Positions 34,654 through 43,327 of a DNA stretch of 64,000 nucleotides are shown here, piece after piece; position 1 is the stretch's first letter, and every line of letters starts with the position of its first letter. This stretch comes from Pseudothermotoga elfii DSM 9442 = NBRC 107921 (lineage in GTDB: Bacteria > Thermotogota > Thermotogae > Thermotogales > DSM-5069). A program made the position numbers and the translations under genes. The DNA lies in assembly GCF_000504085.1 (NCBI RefSeq), contig NC_022792.1:744001-808000 (forward strand), given 5' to 3'. Under the pieces are notes generated by a model, which worked only from the letters and a program-made list of their open reading frames with translations, did no database searches and was not told the origin of the DNA.

Positions 34654-35402
34654 TTTCTCCTCCAGTAAACATACATACCCTTTAAAGTTAGGTCCGGATC
34701 TTTGATATCGTGACGAACCAGTTTTTCTATGACTTTGCTCTGACCGCCTGTTAGAAAAATTTTAGGGTTCATATTGAAGTATTTTTTCACATCACTTACC
34801 AAACCATTCAAAGCGTAAGCTGTTCCTTTCACGATTCCTATTCTTATATTGTCTGGAGTATCTTTACCAACACAGTTAACAGGTACATGCAGGTCAACTT
34901 GCGGTAATTTTGCTGTTTTTTCAAACAAAGAATAGGCTGCTGTCATTAATCCAGGTAATATCGCACCGCCTTCATAAGATTTGTTTTTCAAAACATCAAT
35001 AGTTATAGCAGTCCCCGCATCCAGGATGATTGCATCATCGCAAGTCAAACTCGCTCCAAGAACATTTGCAACTCTATCTGCGCCTATTTCTGATGGATTC
35101 TTTACGTTCCATTTAATATCTAACCCGTCAGTTGCCTCAAGCCAAAAATACCTCGCTTGAAGATATTTTTCGGAAAATCGTTGAAATATGTAGTTCACAG
35201 ATGGTACGACCGATGCTATAACAACTGATCTAATCTGTTTTGACTTTATATCGTGGTTTTCAAGGAGCGTTTTTAGAATTACGAACAATTCGTCTTCTGT
35301 CTCAAATCTGTGAGTCGAAAGTCTCCATTTTAAGAAATCCGTCCCATTTTCAGTAAATCCAGCAACTGTGTGAGTATTTCCCACGTCAAATAAAAGAAGC
35401 AA
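34635..35402 (-). CDS. coaX: Type III pantothenate kinase
   Basis: A 255-residue ASKHA-fold kinase for the first step of coenzyme A synthesis. 'LLFDVGNTHTVAGF' is the phosphate-1 motif; 'NPSEIGADRVANVLGA' binds pantothenate; 'ILDAGTAITIDVL' is the phosphate-2 motif; 'GGAILPGL' and 'FLTGGQSKVI' complete the fold. Type III enzymes need a monovalent cation and resist CoA feedback. Start set at TTG 35402, 8 bases after GGAGG; this matches family N-termini (M-x-L-L-x-D-V-G-N-T). The longer frame to 35528 has no support. Confidence 0.95.
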   Translation of the reverse strand: MLLLFDVGNTHTVAGFTENGTDFLKWRLSTHRFETEDELFVILKTLLENHDIKSKQIRSVVIASVVPSVNYIFQRFSEKYLQARYFWLEATDGLDIKWNVKNPSEIGADRVANVLGASLTCDDAIILDAGTAITIDVLKNKSYEGGAILPGLMTAAYSLFEKTAKLPQVDLHVPVNCVGKDTPDNIRIGIVKGTAYALNGLVSDVKKYFNMNPKIFLTGGQSKVIEKLVRHDIKDPDLTLKGMYVYWRRKCVSCL

Positions 35403-35451
35403 CAAAGCCACCTCCAAAATAATATAATAAACCTTAAAGGGAGGTGAAGGT

Positions 35452-36129
35452 ATACACATATCGGTTTTTGTAAATGCGATTTCCGTTGCATCGGGGTCGG
35501 TTATCGGTATTTTTTTGGGAAAATCCATATCCGCCGGGATAAGAAGGATTCTCTTTCAGGCTGTAGGCCTAACTACTATAGGTATAGGAATTCAGATGGC
35601 TTTGGAAACATCAAATTTTATAATAGTTTTGCTTGCACTTGCATTCGGAGCTGTTGTGGGTGAATTTTTGCGCATAGAAGATATAATTGGTGCTGTAGGG
35701 AAATTTTCGAAAGATTCCCATCGTTTTACCAGTGGATTTGTTGCAGCTACAACTCTGTTTTTGGTTGGTCCAATGACTGTGGTTGGTTCGATAAGAGCCG
35801 GACTGGTTGGTGATGGCACACTAATCTATACGAAATCGGTTCTTGATTTTATATCTTCTATAATCCTTGCATCTATATACGGCATCAGTGTTCTCAGCAG
35901 TTCTATCGCTGTGTTAGTAGTCCAGGGGTTGCTTGTGATGGCATCATCACATCTGGTATTTTTAACTGATCAGAATTACCTGTCTAACTTTACAGGGGCA
36001 GGTGGGTTGATAGTAGTGGCGATAGGGATAAGACTTTTAGAGTTAAAAGAAATAAAAGTTGGGAATTTTCTGCCTGCTTTGATATTCGCACCGATCATAG
36101 ATTTTATAGTGGGAATGTTCATGAAATGA
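35452..36129 (+). CDS. DUF554 family membrane protein, apparent ATA start
   Basis: A 225-residue membrane protein with six or seven helices, DUF554 (YdfK/YqgA type), function unknown. The first usual start is TTG 35515, which has no ribosome site and drops the first membrane helix. Read in frame upstream, the codons from ATA 35452 give a sequence beginning I-H-I-S-V-F-V-N-A-I-S-V-A-S-G-S, which matches the conserved DUF554 start (G-T-x-x-N-A-x-x-V-x-x-G). A strong GGGAGGTGA (35439-35447) lies 4 bases before that ATA, and no ATG/GTG/TTG codon fits. The stop overlaps the next gene as ATGA. Confidence 0.8.
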   Translation: MHISVFVNAISVASGSVIGIFLGKSISAGIRRILFQAVGLTTIGIGIQMALETSNFIIVLLALAFGAVVGEFLRIEDIIGAVGKFSKDSHRFTSGFVAATTLFLVGPMTVVGSIRAGLVGDGTLIYTKSVLDFISSIILASIYGISVLSSSIAVLVVQGLLVMASSHLVFLTDQNYLSNFTGAGGLIVVAIGIRLLELKEIKVGNFLPALIFAPIIDFIVGMFMK

Positions 36130-37034
36130 TATCCCTGGTGATCTCTTTTGCTCTGTCAGTTGCTTTGCTTCCTCTGCTATCTATCATAGCAAAGAAGTTG
36201 AATATAGTGGATACACCAGATGGAAAATTAAAGACACATAGTAGAGCAATACCATATCTCGGTGGCGTGGCTATTTATGTTGCAGTGATCTTTTTCGTGA
36301 AAGAATGGTACCTTTTTGTCGTTATGACATTGATTTTTTTGATAGGTTTGATTGACGATATAAAACAAATACCATGGTATGTTCGCTTTGTAGCTGAATG
36401 TTTGTTAGGTTTACTCATCAGTCAAATTTTTTCAGCAAATTTATTCCAAATGCTTTTCTATACAGTTTTATTTGTTATTACGGTAAACGCTGTTAATATG
36501 ATAGATGGTATGGATGGGATCTGTGCTTCTGTTGTGATTGCTGGGCTAATTTTTGTTAACAAAAGCTCCTTAGAGTGGGCATTGATAGGTGCATTGATTG
36601 GATATCTTGGGTTTAATTTTCCACCAGCTAAGGTATTTATGGGCGATGCCGGTAGTTATCTAATAGGTTGCATAGTTGCATACGAAATTTTTCTTGGTAT
36701 GGAAAATTCTGTCGATTTGAAAGCCTTTCTGCCGTTCTGGGTGATTTTCATAGATATCCTCAGTGGTATTGTGCGGAGATTGGCAGCCCGAGTTTCACCA
36801 TTTCTTGGCGATAGAGATCATATCTATGACAAGGTATACCGAAGGGTTCACGGGAGCGAAACAGCAAAGAAGAGAAAAACACTGTTTTTTGTGGTAATGA
36901 TTTCATTTTGTTTTTCAATTATGAAATATTTTTACTCTCTTTTCTTAGTATTACTCGCTTCAATTGTGGTAGTCTTGTCTCTGGGAATGTTTGTTTACGA
37001 TAATAGAGGAGGAACAACTCATGGGAAAGATTGA
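36126..37034 (+). CDS. WecA/TagO/MraY-family phospho-sugar transferase
   Basis: A 302-residue polytopic membrane enzyme that transfers a sugar-1-phosphate from a UDP-sugar to undecaprenyl phosphate. Motifs: 'HSRAIPYLGGVAIY', 'IGLIDDIKQIPW' (Mg-binding DD), 'NAVNMIDGMDGI' and 'PAKVFMGDAGSYLIG', the last being the nucleophile/Mg region. The 'NMIDGMDG' form is typical of WecA/TagO rather than MraY. It probably starts a surface polysaccharide, in line with the Wzy/WaaL-like protein next to it. Start overlaps DUF554 by four bases. Confidence 0.92.
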   Translation: MISLVISFALSVALLPLLSIIAKKLNIVDTPDGKLKTHSRAIPYLGGVAIYVAVIFFVKEWYLFVVMTLIFLIGLIDDIKQIPWYVRFVAECLLGLLISQIFSANLFQMLFYTVLFVITVNAVNMIDGMDGICASVVIAGLIFVNKSSLEWALIGALIGYLGFNFPPAKVFMGDAGSYLIGCIVAYEIFLGMENSVDLKAFLPFWVIFIDILSGIVRRLAARVSPFLGDRDHIYDKVYRRVHGSETAKKRKTLFFVVMISFCFSIMKYFYSLFLVLLASIVVVLSLGMFVYDNRGGTTHGKD

Positions 37035-40000
37035 GGAAATTTTTCTGCATGTTACAGTTATCATTACAGCCCTATTTGCCAACAAATTTGTGACCTATGA
37101 ATTTAGTGTGCCAAAATATGCTGTTCTCACCACAATGGTACTGATTCTCTCGATCGGGTTAATTTTCAGATGGTGGAAAGAAAAGCAATTGAAGTTATAT
37201 TTCTCGTTTTCACATTTGTTCTGGTTCCTTTTCTCCCTATCTTCAATACTTTCAACAATTTCTGTCTACAGATACAACAGATTTTACTTCAGATATTCCA
37301 TAGATATTGCGTTGTTTGTTGTACTATCAGTATTAATTTCGTTGTACATATCAAACAGGTTTAAAAGCAAAGAGTCAATTACAAGATTGTTTTTGACTTT
37401 TATCGCAACAGGGGTTGTTGTCGCAATTGATGCTATTTTGAATTTCTATACTGGCAGGAGTATTTTCCTTGGGGTAGTTGGTGAGCCATTTTCCAGAGCT
37501 GCCATAAAGAGTACTATAGGGAATACTATTTTTGTGGCAAATTATATGACTATGCTTCTTGTTTCCTGCCTGTATTTCCTGCTGAGTGACAATTATGGCT
37601 GGAAAAATCTTTCTCGCAAAGGATTTCTATTTGTCAAAATTTTTTCAATGGTAGCTTTCTGGCTATTCTTAACAACAGTTGTGATCAGCCAAACAAGGTC
37701 TGAGTATATATCAATGATTTTTTCAGTAGCCGTCTTTGCAATTTTGTATTTTGTATATTCCAGAAAGACAAAAACGGATGATGACGTTCATAACTGGAAA
37801 AATCTGAAAAAGCTTCTGATTACCATCCTGATCTTTGGTGTGGCTGTGATAATGGTAATTTACAACACCGATAATCCTTTAACTGGTGGTGGAAAAGTTT
37901 CAGTCACAAGCAGATTTTCGGCGATGACAAGTGTATCGAGCATTGATGAGCGTTTATTGGCGTGGCTCGGAGCAATATATCAATGGAAAGAAAACAAACT
38001 GATCGGTACAGGTATTGGTACATATCAGATTAAGGCCATTGATATTTTGCAAGATGTCATGGAAGATCGCCCGGAACTTCTCTACGGCTGGAACAATTTT
38101 AAAAGGACGCACAATGATTACCTTCAGGTGCTGGGTGAAACTGGTATCTTTGGATTAATTAGTGTACTGCTGCTCATGCTGATTTTGATAATCTACGCGT
38201 TTAAATATCTAAAAACAGTGGAGAGAAAAGATGATCTACTTTTGTTCCTTACGATTGCTTGTGGATTTATTGCTTTTATGGTTCAGAGTTTCTTTAGCTT
38301 TCCAGGTCATCTCTTGCCCAACTCGCTACTTGCTCTTTTTCTGGCTTCCACAGCCGTCGGAACATATTTCAACGGCAGGAGATTTCTTGCAATTGATATA
38401 GAGGTTGGAAGATCAAAGCTCGCGATTTTCTCGATATTTGTTCTTTTAATAACTATTTCTTCAACTTTTTTGAAGTGGAATTATTTTATAAGTGAAGTCT
38501 ATTTCAAAAATGGTAACAGCAATTATTCTGCTTTACTTTCTGTAACCAGCGAAAAAAGTCGCTTGCAGCAATATGAGCAGTTTTATCTACAAAAACTCGA
38601 GAAACTCGAAAATTTAACAGGTGAATTTAGCTATCTCAGAGCAGAAAATTACAAATCAAATCTGTCAGGAATCGAAGCGGAAAAACAAAGAATAAACCAG
38701 ATAGCTTCGATAAAGAATAATTTGACAAAGAACCTGTCTGCTATTCAAAATAATTTGAAGACTCTGGATAGGCTTGAAATATCTTACTCTGAAAAAGCTC
38801 AGAAAAATCTGACAACTGCTCTGAGGATAAACCACACTTATGGGAAAGCCCATTTTTACCTTGCCTCGCTTTGTTTGAGACCTTTAAGAATAGAAAAGCT
38901 TGAAAGTGCTTTAAAATCCGGGGATTTCTCACCTTTGAGGCAAGAATACGACGATTTTCAGTCTGCCATTGCAAATCAGTACAAAGCATCAGACTTGCTT
39001 TTCTTGAGCGAACTTCTCGAAAAGAGACAAGATTTGATTTCTGCAGGTGATGTGGCTTCACTTCAAGCTATTTTAGATTCATGTGCACTTTTCAAAACTT
39101 CATTACTTTCTTTCAATGAAAGAAATACATATAAAGCTCTGGCATCGAGATATCAGTCGTTATTCTCAAAAATTGACAGGCTTATTGACCAATTGAAGAG
39201 TTATTCAGATGACATTTTGATTGGAAAAACATTAAAGAATCTGCAGAACATTCGAGACCTGTACCTCACAGAATTTGTCAAATATGCGAAAATGACTGTT
39301 GATAGATTACCTGGAGGATGGAACAGATTCCCCGACTGGAAAAACGTAGACCTTGCAAAAGCGATATCCGGCGAGGATATATACAGATTGCTGGCAACAC
39401 TTGCAGCTTCATCTGCCGAAGTTACTGACGAAACGATCTTATCATTACTTGAGTATCTTGCGGAAAAAGAGGCGCAGGCGTGTGAGGGAATGGCTTCAAA
39501 GAACGTGTGGGGTGTGCCAGATGGCGCATCCGAGTTTTTGTTGATAGCGGCAGAAAAATTTGAAGATTTTGATCCTGAAAGAGCAAAGCAAATTTACAGA
39601 AAGATGCTTGAAATTTATACACCTGCTTATGAAAGAATCTCTAAGCATATAGAAAGTCTTGATATCGGAAAGGCGGTTTCAGAGTACATGGATAAAATCT
39701 CCAGTAATCTTTCAATCGCTTTGATTGAAAAAGGAATGGATGTGGAAAAGGTCGAAATAGTTGAAAAAATAGTGGAAGATTATGCGCAGCAGATTCAAAG
39801 CTATTTGAAAAATATTAATTGGAAAGATATAATTAATAATGAGCTTGATGTTGCAATAAAGGAAAATAACTGGAATGAAAAATTTGTTCTCAGCAGAAAT
39901 ATTGCGAACGTTTTGAGTGGAGAGTTGCAGAAACTAATTTCGTCAGTTACAAGTGATGATAATACGGCTATCCAGGTTTTCCAGAAGATATCCTCAAGCG

Positions 40001-40107
40001 TATCTTCTCTACCATATTCAATTTTGCTCTGGGAAAGAGAGTCTCGCTTTATCGCATTTTACAGCATCTTGTCTTCAAAACAGAGTGATTATGCGATTAG
40101 GAGGTGA
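37021..40107 (+). CDS. O-antigen ligase/polymerase-like membrane protein with long helical C-terminus
   Basis: A 1028-residue protein. Residues about 1-500 contain roughly 11-12 membrane helices and the Wzy_C signature '[17 protein letters not shown]' in the large external loop near 360-380, as in WaaL ligases and Wzy polymerases that move undecaprenyl-linked glycans. Residues about 500-1028 are hydrophilic and strongly helical, with coiled-coil-like segments and few known motifs; most homologues end at 400-750 residues. The tail is probably external. ATG 37021 follows AGAGGAGGA and overlaps the transferase by 14 bases. Confidence 0.82.
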   Translation: MGKIEEIFLHVTVIITALFANKFVTYEFSVPKYAVLTTMVLILSIGLIFRWWKEKQLKLYFSFSHLFWFLFSLSSILSTISVYRYNRFYFRYSIDIALFVVLSVLISLYISNRFKSKESITRLFLTFIATGVVVAIDAILNFYTGRSIFLGVVGEPFSRAAIKSTIGNTIFVANYMTMLLVSCLYFLLSDNYGWKNLSRKGFLFVKIFSMVAFWLFLTTVVISQTRSEYISMIFSVAVFAILYFVYSRKTKTDDDVHNWKNLKKLLITILIFGVAVIMVIYNTDNPLTGGGKVSVTSRFSAMTSVSSIDERLLAWLGAIYQWKENKLIGTGIGTYQIKAIDILQDVMEDRPELLYGWNNFKRTHNDYLQVLGETGIFGLISVLLLMLILIIYAFKYLKTVERKDDLLLFLTIACGFIAFMVQSFFSFPGHLLPNSLLALFLASTAVGTYFNGRRFLAIDIEVGRSKLAIFSIFVLLITISSTFLKWNYFISEVYFKNGNSNYSALLSVTSEKSRLQQYEQFYLQKLEKLENLTGEFSYLRAENYKSNLSGIEAEKQRINQIASIKNNLTKNLSAIQNNLKTLDRLEISYSEKAQKNLTTALRINHTYGKAHFYLASLCLRPLRIEKLESALKSGDFSPLRQEYDDFQSAIANQYKASDLLFLSELLEKRQDLISAGDVASLQAILDSCALFKTSLLSFNERNTYKALASRYQSLFSKIDRLIDQLKSYSDDILIGKTLKNLQNIRDLYLTEFVKYAKMTVDRLPGGWNRFPDWKNVDLAKAISGEDIYRLLATLAASSAEVTDETILSLLEYLAEKEAQACEGMASKNVWGVPDGASEFLLIAAEKFEDFDPERAKQIYRKMLEIYTPAYERISKHIESLDIGKAVSEYMDKISSNLSIALIEKGMDVEKVEIVEKIVEDYAQQIQSYLKNINWKDIINNELDVAIKENNWNEKFVLSRNIANVLSGELQKLISSVTSDDNTAIQVFQKISSSVSSLPYSILLWERESRFIAFYSILSSKQSDYAIRR

Positions 40108-40112
40108 GAGTC

Positions 40113-40643
40113 ATGGAATGGAAAAGTACAACAGTTCTTGTTGTTAGTAGAAATGGTAAGACAGTAATGGCTGGTGACGGTCAAGTTACTTATGGTAATA
40201 CTGTTATGAAGCACGGTGCAAGAAAAATAAGAAAGATAGGAGATGGACAGGTGCTGGCGGGCTTTGCGGGATCTGTCGCTGATGCAATGGCGCTTTTCGA
40301 TAGATTTGAATCAAAATTAAAAGAGTGGGGAGGAAATCTTACGAAAGCAGCCGTAGAACTTGCGAAGGACTGGAGAACCGATCGAGTTTTGAGAAGACTG
40401 GAAGCACTTTTACTTGTGGCAGATAGGGATAATGTTCTGATAATATCCGGAACCGGTGAAGTGGTTCAACCTGATGATAATGTTGCTGCAATTGGTTCGG
40501 GAGCTCCGTATGCAATAGCTGCTGCGCGAGCTTTAATTAGAAACACAGATCTCGATGCCAGAGAAATAGTTGAAAAATCGATGCAGATAGCCAGTGAAAT
40601 ATGTATATACACAAATGGAAATATAACCATCGAAGAGATTTAA
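40113..40643 (+). CDS. hslV: ATP-dependent protease peptidase subunit HslV
   Basis: A 176-residue N-terminal-nucleophile protease forming the double hexamer core of HslVU. The processed N-terminus is in '[11 protein letters not shown]', where Thr6 or Thr7 becomes the nucleophile after propeptide removal (homologues have HGTTI). '[22 protein letters not shown]' and '[17 protein letters not shown]' are family blocks. Start at ATG 40113 follows AGGAGGTGA; the longer frame from 40104 is rejected. Confidence 0.97.
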   Translation: MEWKSTTVLVVSRNGKTVMAGDGQVTYGNTVMKHGARKIRKIGDGQVLAGFAGSVADAMALFDRFESKLKEWGGNLTKAAVELAKDWRTDRVLRRLEALLLVADRDNVLIISGTGEVVQPDDNVAAIGSGAPYAIAAARALIRNTDLDAREIVEKSMQIASEICIYTNGNITIEEI

Positions 40644-40657
40644 AAGGAGTGAGATAT

Positions 40658-42046
40658 GTGACAAACTTTGACAACTTGACGCCGAAAGAAATTGTTCGGG
40701 AGCTCGACAAATATATAATTGGGCAGTATCAGGCGAAGAAGGCAGTGGCGATAGCTATAAGGAACAGAATACGCAGGCAAAAATTACCAGATATCTGGCA
40801 AAAAGAAGTATTACCCAAAAATATTTTAATGATAGGTCCTACCGGAGTTGGAAAAACTGAGATAGCTCGCCGATTAGCTCAGCTTTCGGGTTCGCCATTT
40901 CTAAAAGTGGAAGCCACCAGATTCACAGAGGTAGGTTATGTTGGAAAAAATGTGGATTCTATGGTTAGAGATCTGGTTGAAATAAGTGTCAATATGGTTA
41001 AGAAAGAAAGAATGGAACAAGTCAAAGATAAAGCAGAGCAAATGGTTGAAGAAAGGATACTCGATGCATTGATTCCAGAATCTCGGAAACCACAGAACAT
41101 AAGCTTTATGGGTTTATTCACAGCCTCTCAGCAGCAGCAGCCATCGCCTGAAGAGAGAAGATCGCTCAGACAAAAACGAGAAGAAATCAGGCAGAAATTG
41201 AGAAATGGAGAATTAGAAAATGAAATGATAGAAATAGAAATAGAAAAAGAAATATCCCCGTTTATTGGTGCACTCGGTCAGGGAGAACTGGAAGACCTTG
41301 GAATAGATCTTGGAAGTATGCTGGGAAGTCTTATGCCAAAAACAAGGCAGAAGAAGCGAATGACAGTTTCTGAGGCTCGCAGAACCCTTCTGCCGATTGA
41401 GTCGGAAAAATTGATCGATATGGATAAAGCAACGCAAGAAGCTCTGGAAAGAGCCCAGAACAGAGGTATCATCTTCATAGATGAGCTTGATAAAATAGCT
41501 GTAAAATCTTCAGGTTCGGGACCGGATGTTTCCCGTCAGGGTGTTCAAAGAGATCTTCTCCCCATTGTAGAAGGTACAACAATAATGACCAAATATGGTC
41601 CAGTTAGAACAGATTACATACTTTTTATTGGCTCTGGTGCTTTTCATATGAGCAGGCCCTCAGACCTTATTCCAGAGCTTCAGGGACGTTTTCCCATAAG
41701 AGTTGAGCTGTCCTCGCTGACAAGAAAAGATTTCGTGAGAATACTCGTCGAACCAGAAAATGCTATAACGAAGCAATATCAAGCTTTACTATCAACGGAA
41801 GGGATTGAGTTGATTTTCACCGAGGATGGTATTGAAGAAATGGCAAAAATAGCGTATGAATTAAACCAGAGACTTGAAAACATAGGGGCACGAAGGCTTT
41901 ACACTGTTGTTGAAAAAGTTCTTGAGGAGATATCTTTTGAAGCACCGGATGTCCAGGAGAAGAAAATAATCATAGATGCAAAATATGTGATGGGAAAACT
42001 TGAGAATATCATATCAGATGAAGATGTTAGCTCCTATATACTGTGA
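40658..42046 (+). CDS. hslU: ATP-dependent unfoldase HslU (ClpY)
   Basis: A 462-residue AAA+ ATPase that unfolds substrates for HslV. Walker A is GPTGVGKTE, Walker B 'IIFIDELDKIA', sensor 'RFPIRVEL'. The I domain (about 110-240) is intact and includes 'QQQQPSPEERRSL'. The C-terminus ends with 'EDVSSYIL', the tail that docks into HslV. GTG 40658 follows AAAGGAGTGA. It ends 19 bases before the permease gene. Confidence 0.97.
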   Translation: MTNFDNLTPKEIVRELDKYIIGQYQAKKAVAIAIRNRIRRQKLPDIWQKEVLPKNILMIGPTGVGKTEIARRLAQLSGSPFLKVEATRFTEVGYVGKNVDSMVRDLVEISVNMVKKERMEQVKDKAEQMVEERILDALIPESRKPQNISFMGLFTASQQQQPSPEERRSLRQKREEIRQKLRNGELENEMIEIEIEKEISPFIGALGQGELEDLGIDLGSMLGSLMPKTRQKKRMTVSEARRTLLPIESEKLIDMDKATQEALERAQNRGIIFIDELDKIAVKSSGSGPDVSRQGVQRDLLPIVEGTTIMTKYGPVRTDYILFIGSGAFHMSRPSDLIPELQGRFPIRVELSSLTRKDFVRILVEPENAITKQYQALLSTEGIELIFTEDGIEEMAKIAYELNQRLENIGARRLYTVVEKVLEEISFEAPDVQEKKIIIDAKYVMGKLENIISDEDVSSYIL

Positions 42047-42065
42047 AATTTAAGGAGCGTGGAAA

Positions 42066-43316
42066 ATGAAAAGCAAGACGAGAGAAGCATTGCTTGCTTA
42101 TCTTTTTCTGGTACCATCATTTGTCATACTGGGCATGTTTGTATTCTGGCCAGTAGGATTTTCATTTGTTTTAAGCTTCTTTCGCTGGGATTTTAAGAAT
42201 ATGAAAAACCCGGCTTTTGCTGGTCTGGAAAATTATGGAGAGATATTTCGTTTTCAGAGTCCTCTTACGCATGAATTTGCAAGCTCTTTGCTTACATCGA
42301 TTGTACTATTCTTCGTGTGTTTTTCCATAGTTTTTTCAATGTATGCGGTTTTTAAGAAAAAGAAAATGGGTTTTGTGAGTATAGCTATTTCAGTCTCCCT
42401 GATGGTATTACTTCAGAACAGGACTTTTTTTACCCTGCTTTTGTGCAGTTTGGTAGCGACGATGACATACCTGATTTTGAAAACTTACCGGTCTATAAAG
42501 ATTTTCTTAGGAAAAATTTTCTCTTTATCGTTGGTTGCTTTTATATTCCTGATTATTTTTGATAAAAGATCATATACTGTGCTGGATTTGTTTCTTGAAG
42601 CACGTGATAGAAATCTTTTCATTAAAGCTGTTTATAACACGGCGTATTATGTCTTGCTCAGCGTTCCTATCACTATAGCACTTGCACTTGTTATAGCACT
42701 ACTTCTGAATAGCAATATAAAGTTCAGGGCTTTTTTTAGAACAGCTTACTTCATTCCCTTTGTAACCTCTGCAGTGGCTATCTCACTTGTTTGGAGATGG
42801 ATTTTTGATGATGCGTATGGATTACTTAATTATATGCTGTCTTTTTTGAATGTAGAGAGAATTGCATGGCTCAAAGATGAAAGATGGACAATCCCGACAA
42901 TTGCAATCGTATCTATTTGGAAGACTGTTGGGTATGATGCCATCATATTACTCGCAGGATTGCAAAACATTGATAAATCTTACTATGAGGCTGCTGAAGT
43001 TGATGGAGCCACAGCGTGGCAAAAATTTCTTCACATAACGTGGCCACTTTTAACTCCCACGACGTTTTTTTTACTGATAGTTTCACTTATAAGTTCTTTC
43101 AAAGTATTCACAGAGGTTTACGTTCTCTACAGTGGATTGCCCGGACCATATAACAACAGTGGTATGACCATGGTTTACTATGTTTTCGATAGATTTTATG
43201 TCCAGCAAAGAATGGGTATTGCCTGTGCGGCAGCGTACATACTGTTTGGTATAATATTGATTTTTACCGCTGTACAATTTTTAGTGGGTAAAAAGACTGT
43301 CGAGTACGCTTCTTGA
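42066..43316 (+). CDS. MalF-type sugar ABC permease with extra membrane segment
   Basis: A 416-residue inner-membrane subunit of a carbohydrate ABC importer (CUT1). The EAA loop that meets the ATPase is present: 'YYEAAEVDGATAWQKFLHITWPLLTPTT'-like, at about 305-330. The usual length is near 290; here about 120 residues (62-182) with around four hydrophobic helices are inserted between 'FAGLENYGEIF' and 'FIKAVYNTAYYVLL', two segments that are adjacent in normal members. No sugar-binding protein or ATPase gene lies nearby, so partners must be elsewhere. Eleven bases separate it from the MalG-type gene. Confidence 0.88.
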   Translation: MKSKTREALLAYLFLVPSFVILGMFVFWPVGFSFVLSFFRWDFKNMKNPAFAGLENYGEIFRFQSPLTHEFASSLLTSIVLFFVCFSIVFSMYAVFKKKKMGFVSIAISVSLMVLLQNRTFFTLLLCSLVATMTYLILKTYRSIKIFLGKIFSLSLVAFIFLIIFDKRSYTVLDLFLEARDRNLFIKAVYNTAYYVLLSVPITIALALVIALLLNSNIKFRAFFRTAYFIPFVTSAVAISLVWRWIFDDAYGLLNYMLSFLNVERIAWLKDERWTIPTIAIVSIWKTVGYDAIILLAGLQNIDKSYYEAAEVDGATAWQKFLHITWPLLTPTTFFLLIVSLISSFKVFTEVYVLYSGLPGPYNNSGMTMVYYVFDRFYVQQRMGIACAAAYILFGIILIFTAVQFLVGKKTVEYAS

Positions 43317-43327
43317 GGTGAAAAATT

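Noticed and set aside
34635-35528. Extended CoaX with 42 extra N-terminal residues
   Set aside because: The extension has no family similarity and covers the region where DUF554 is encoded on the other strand; a TTG with a strong ribosome site at 35402 explains the start.
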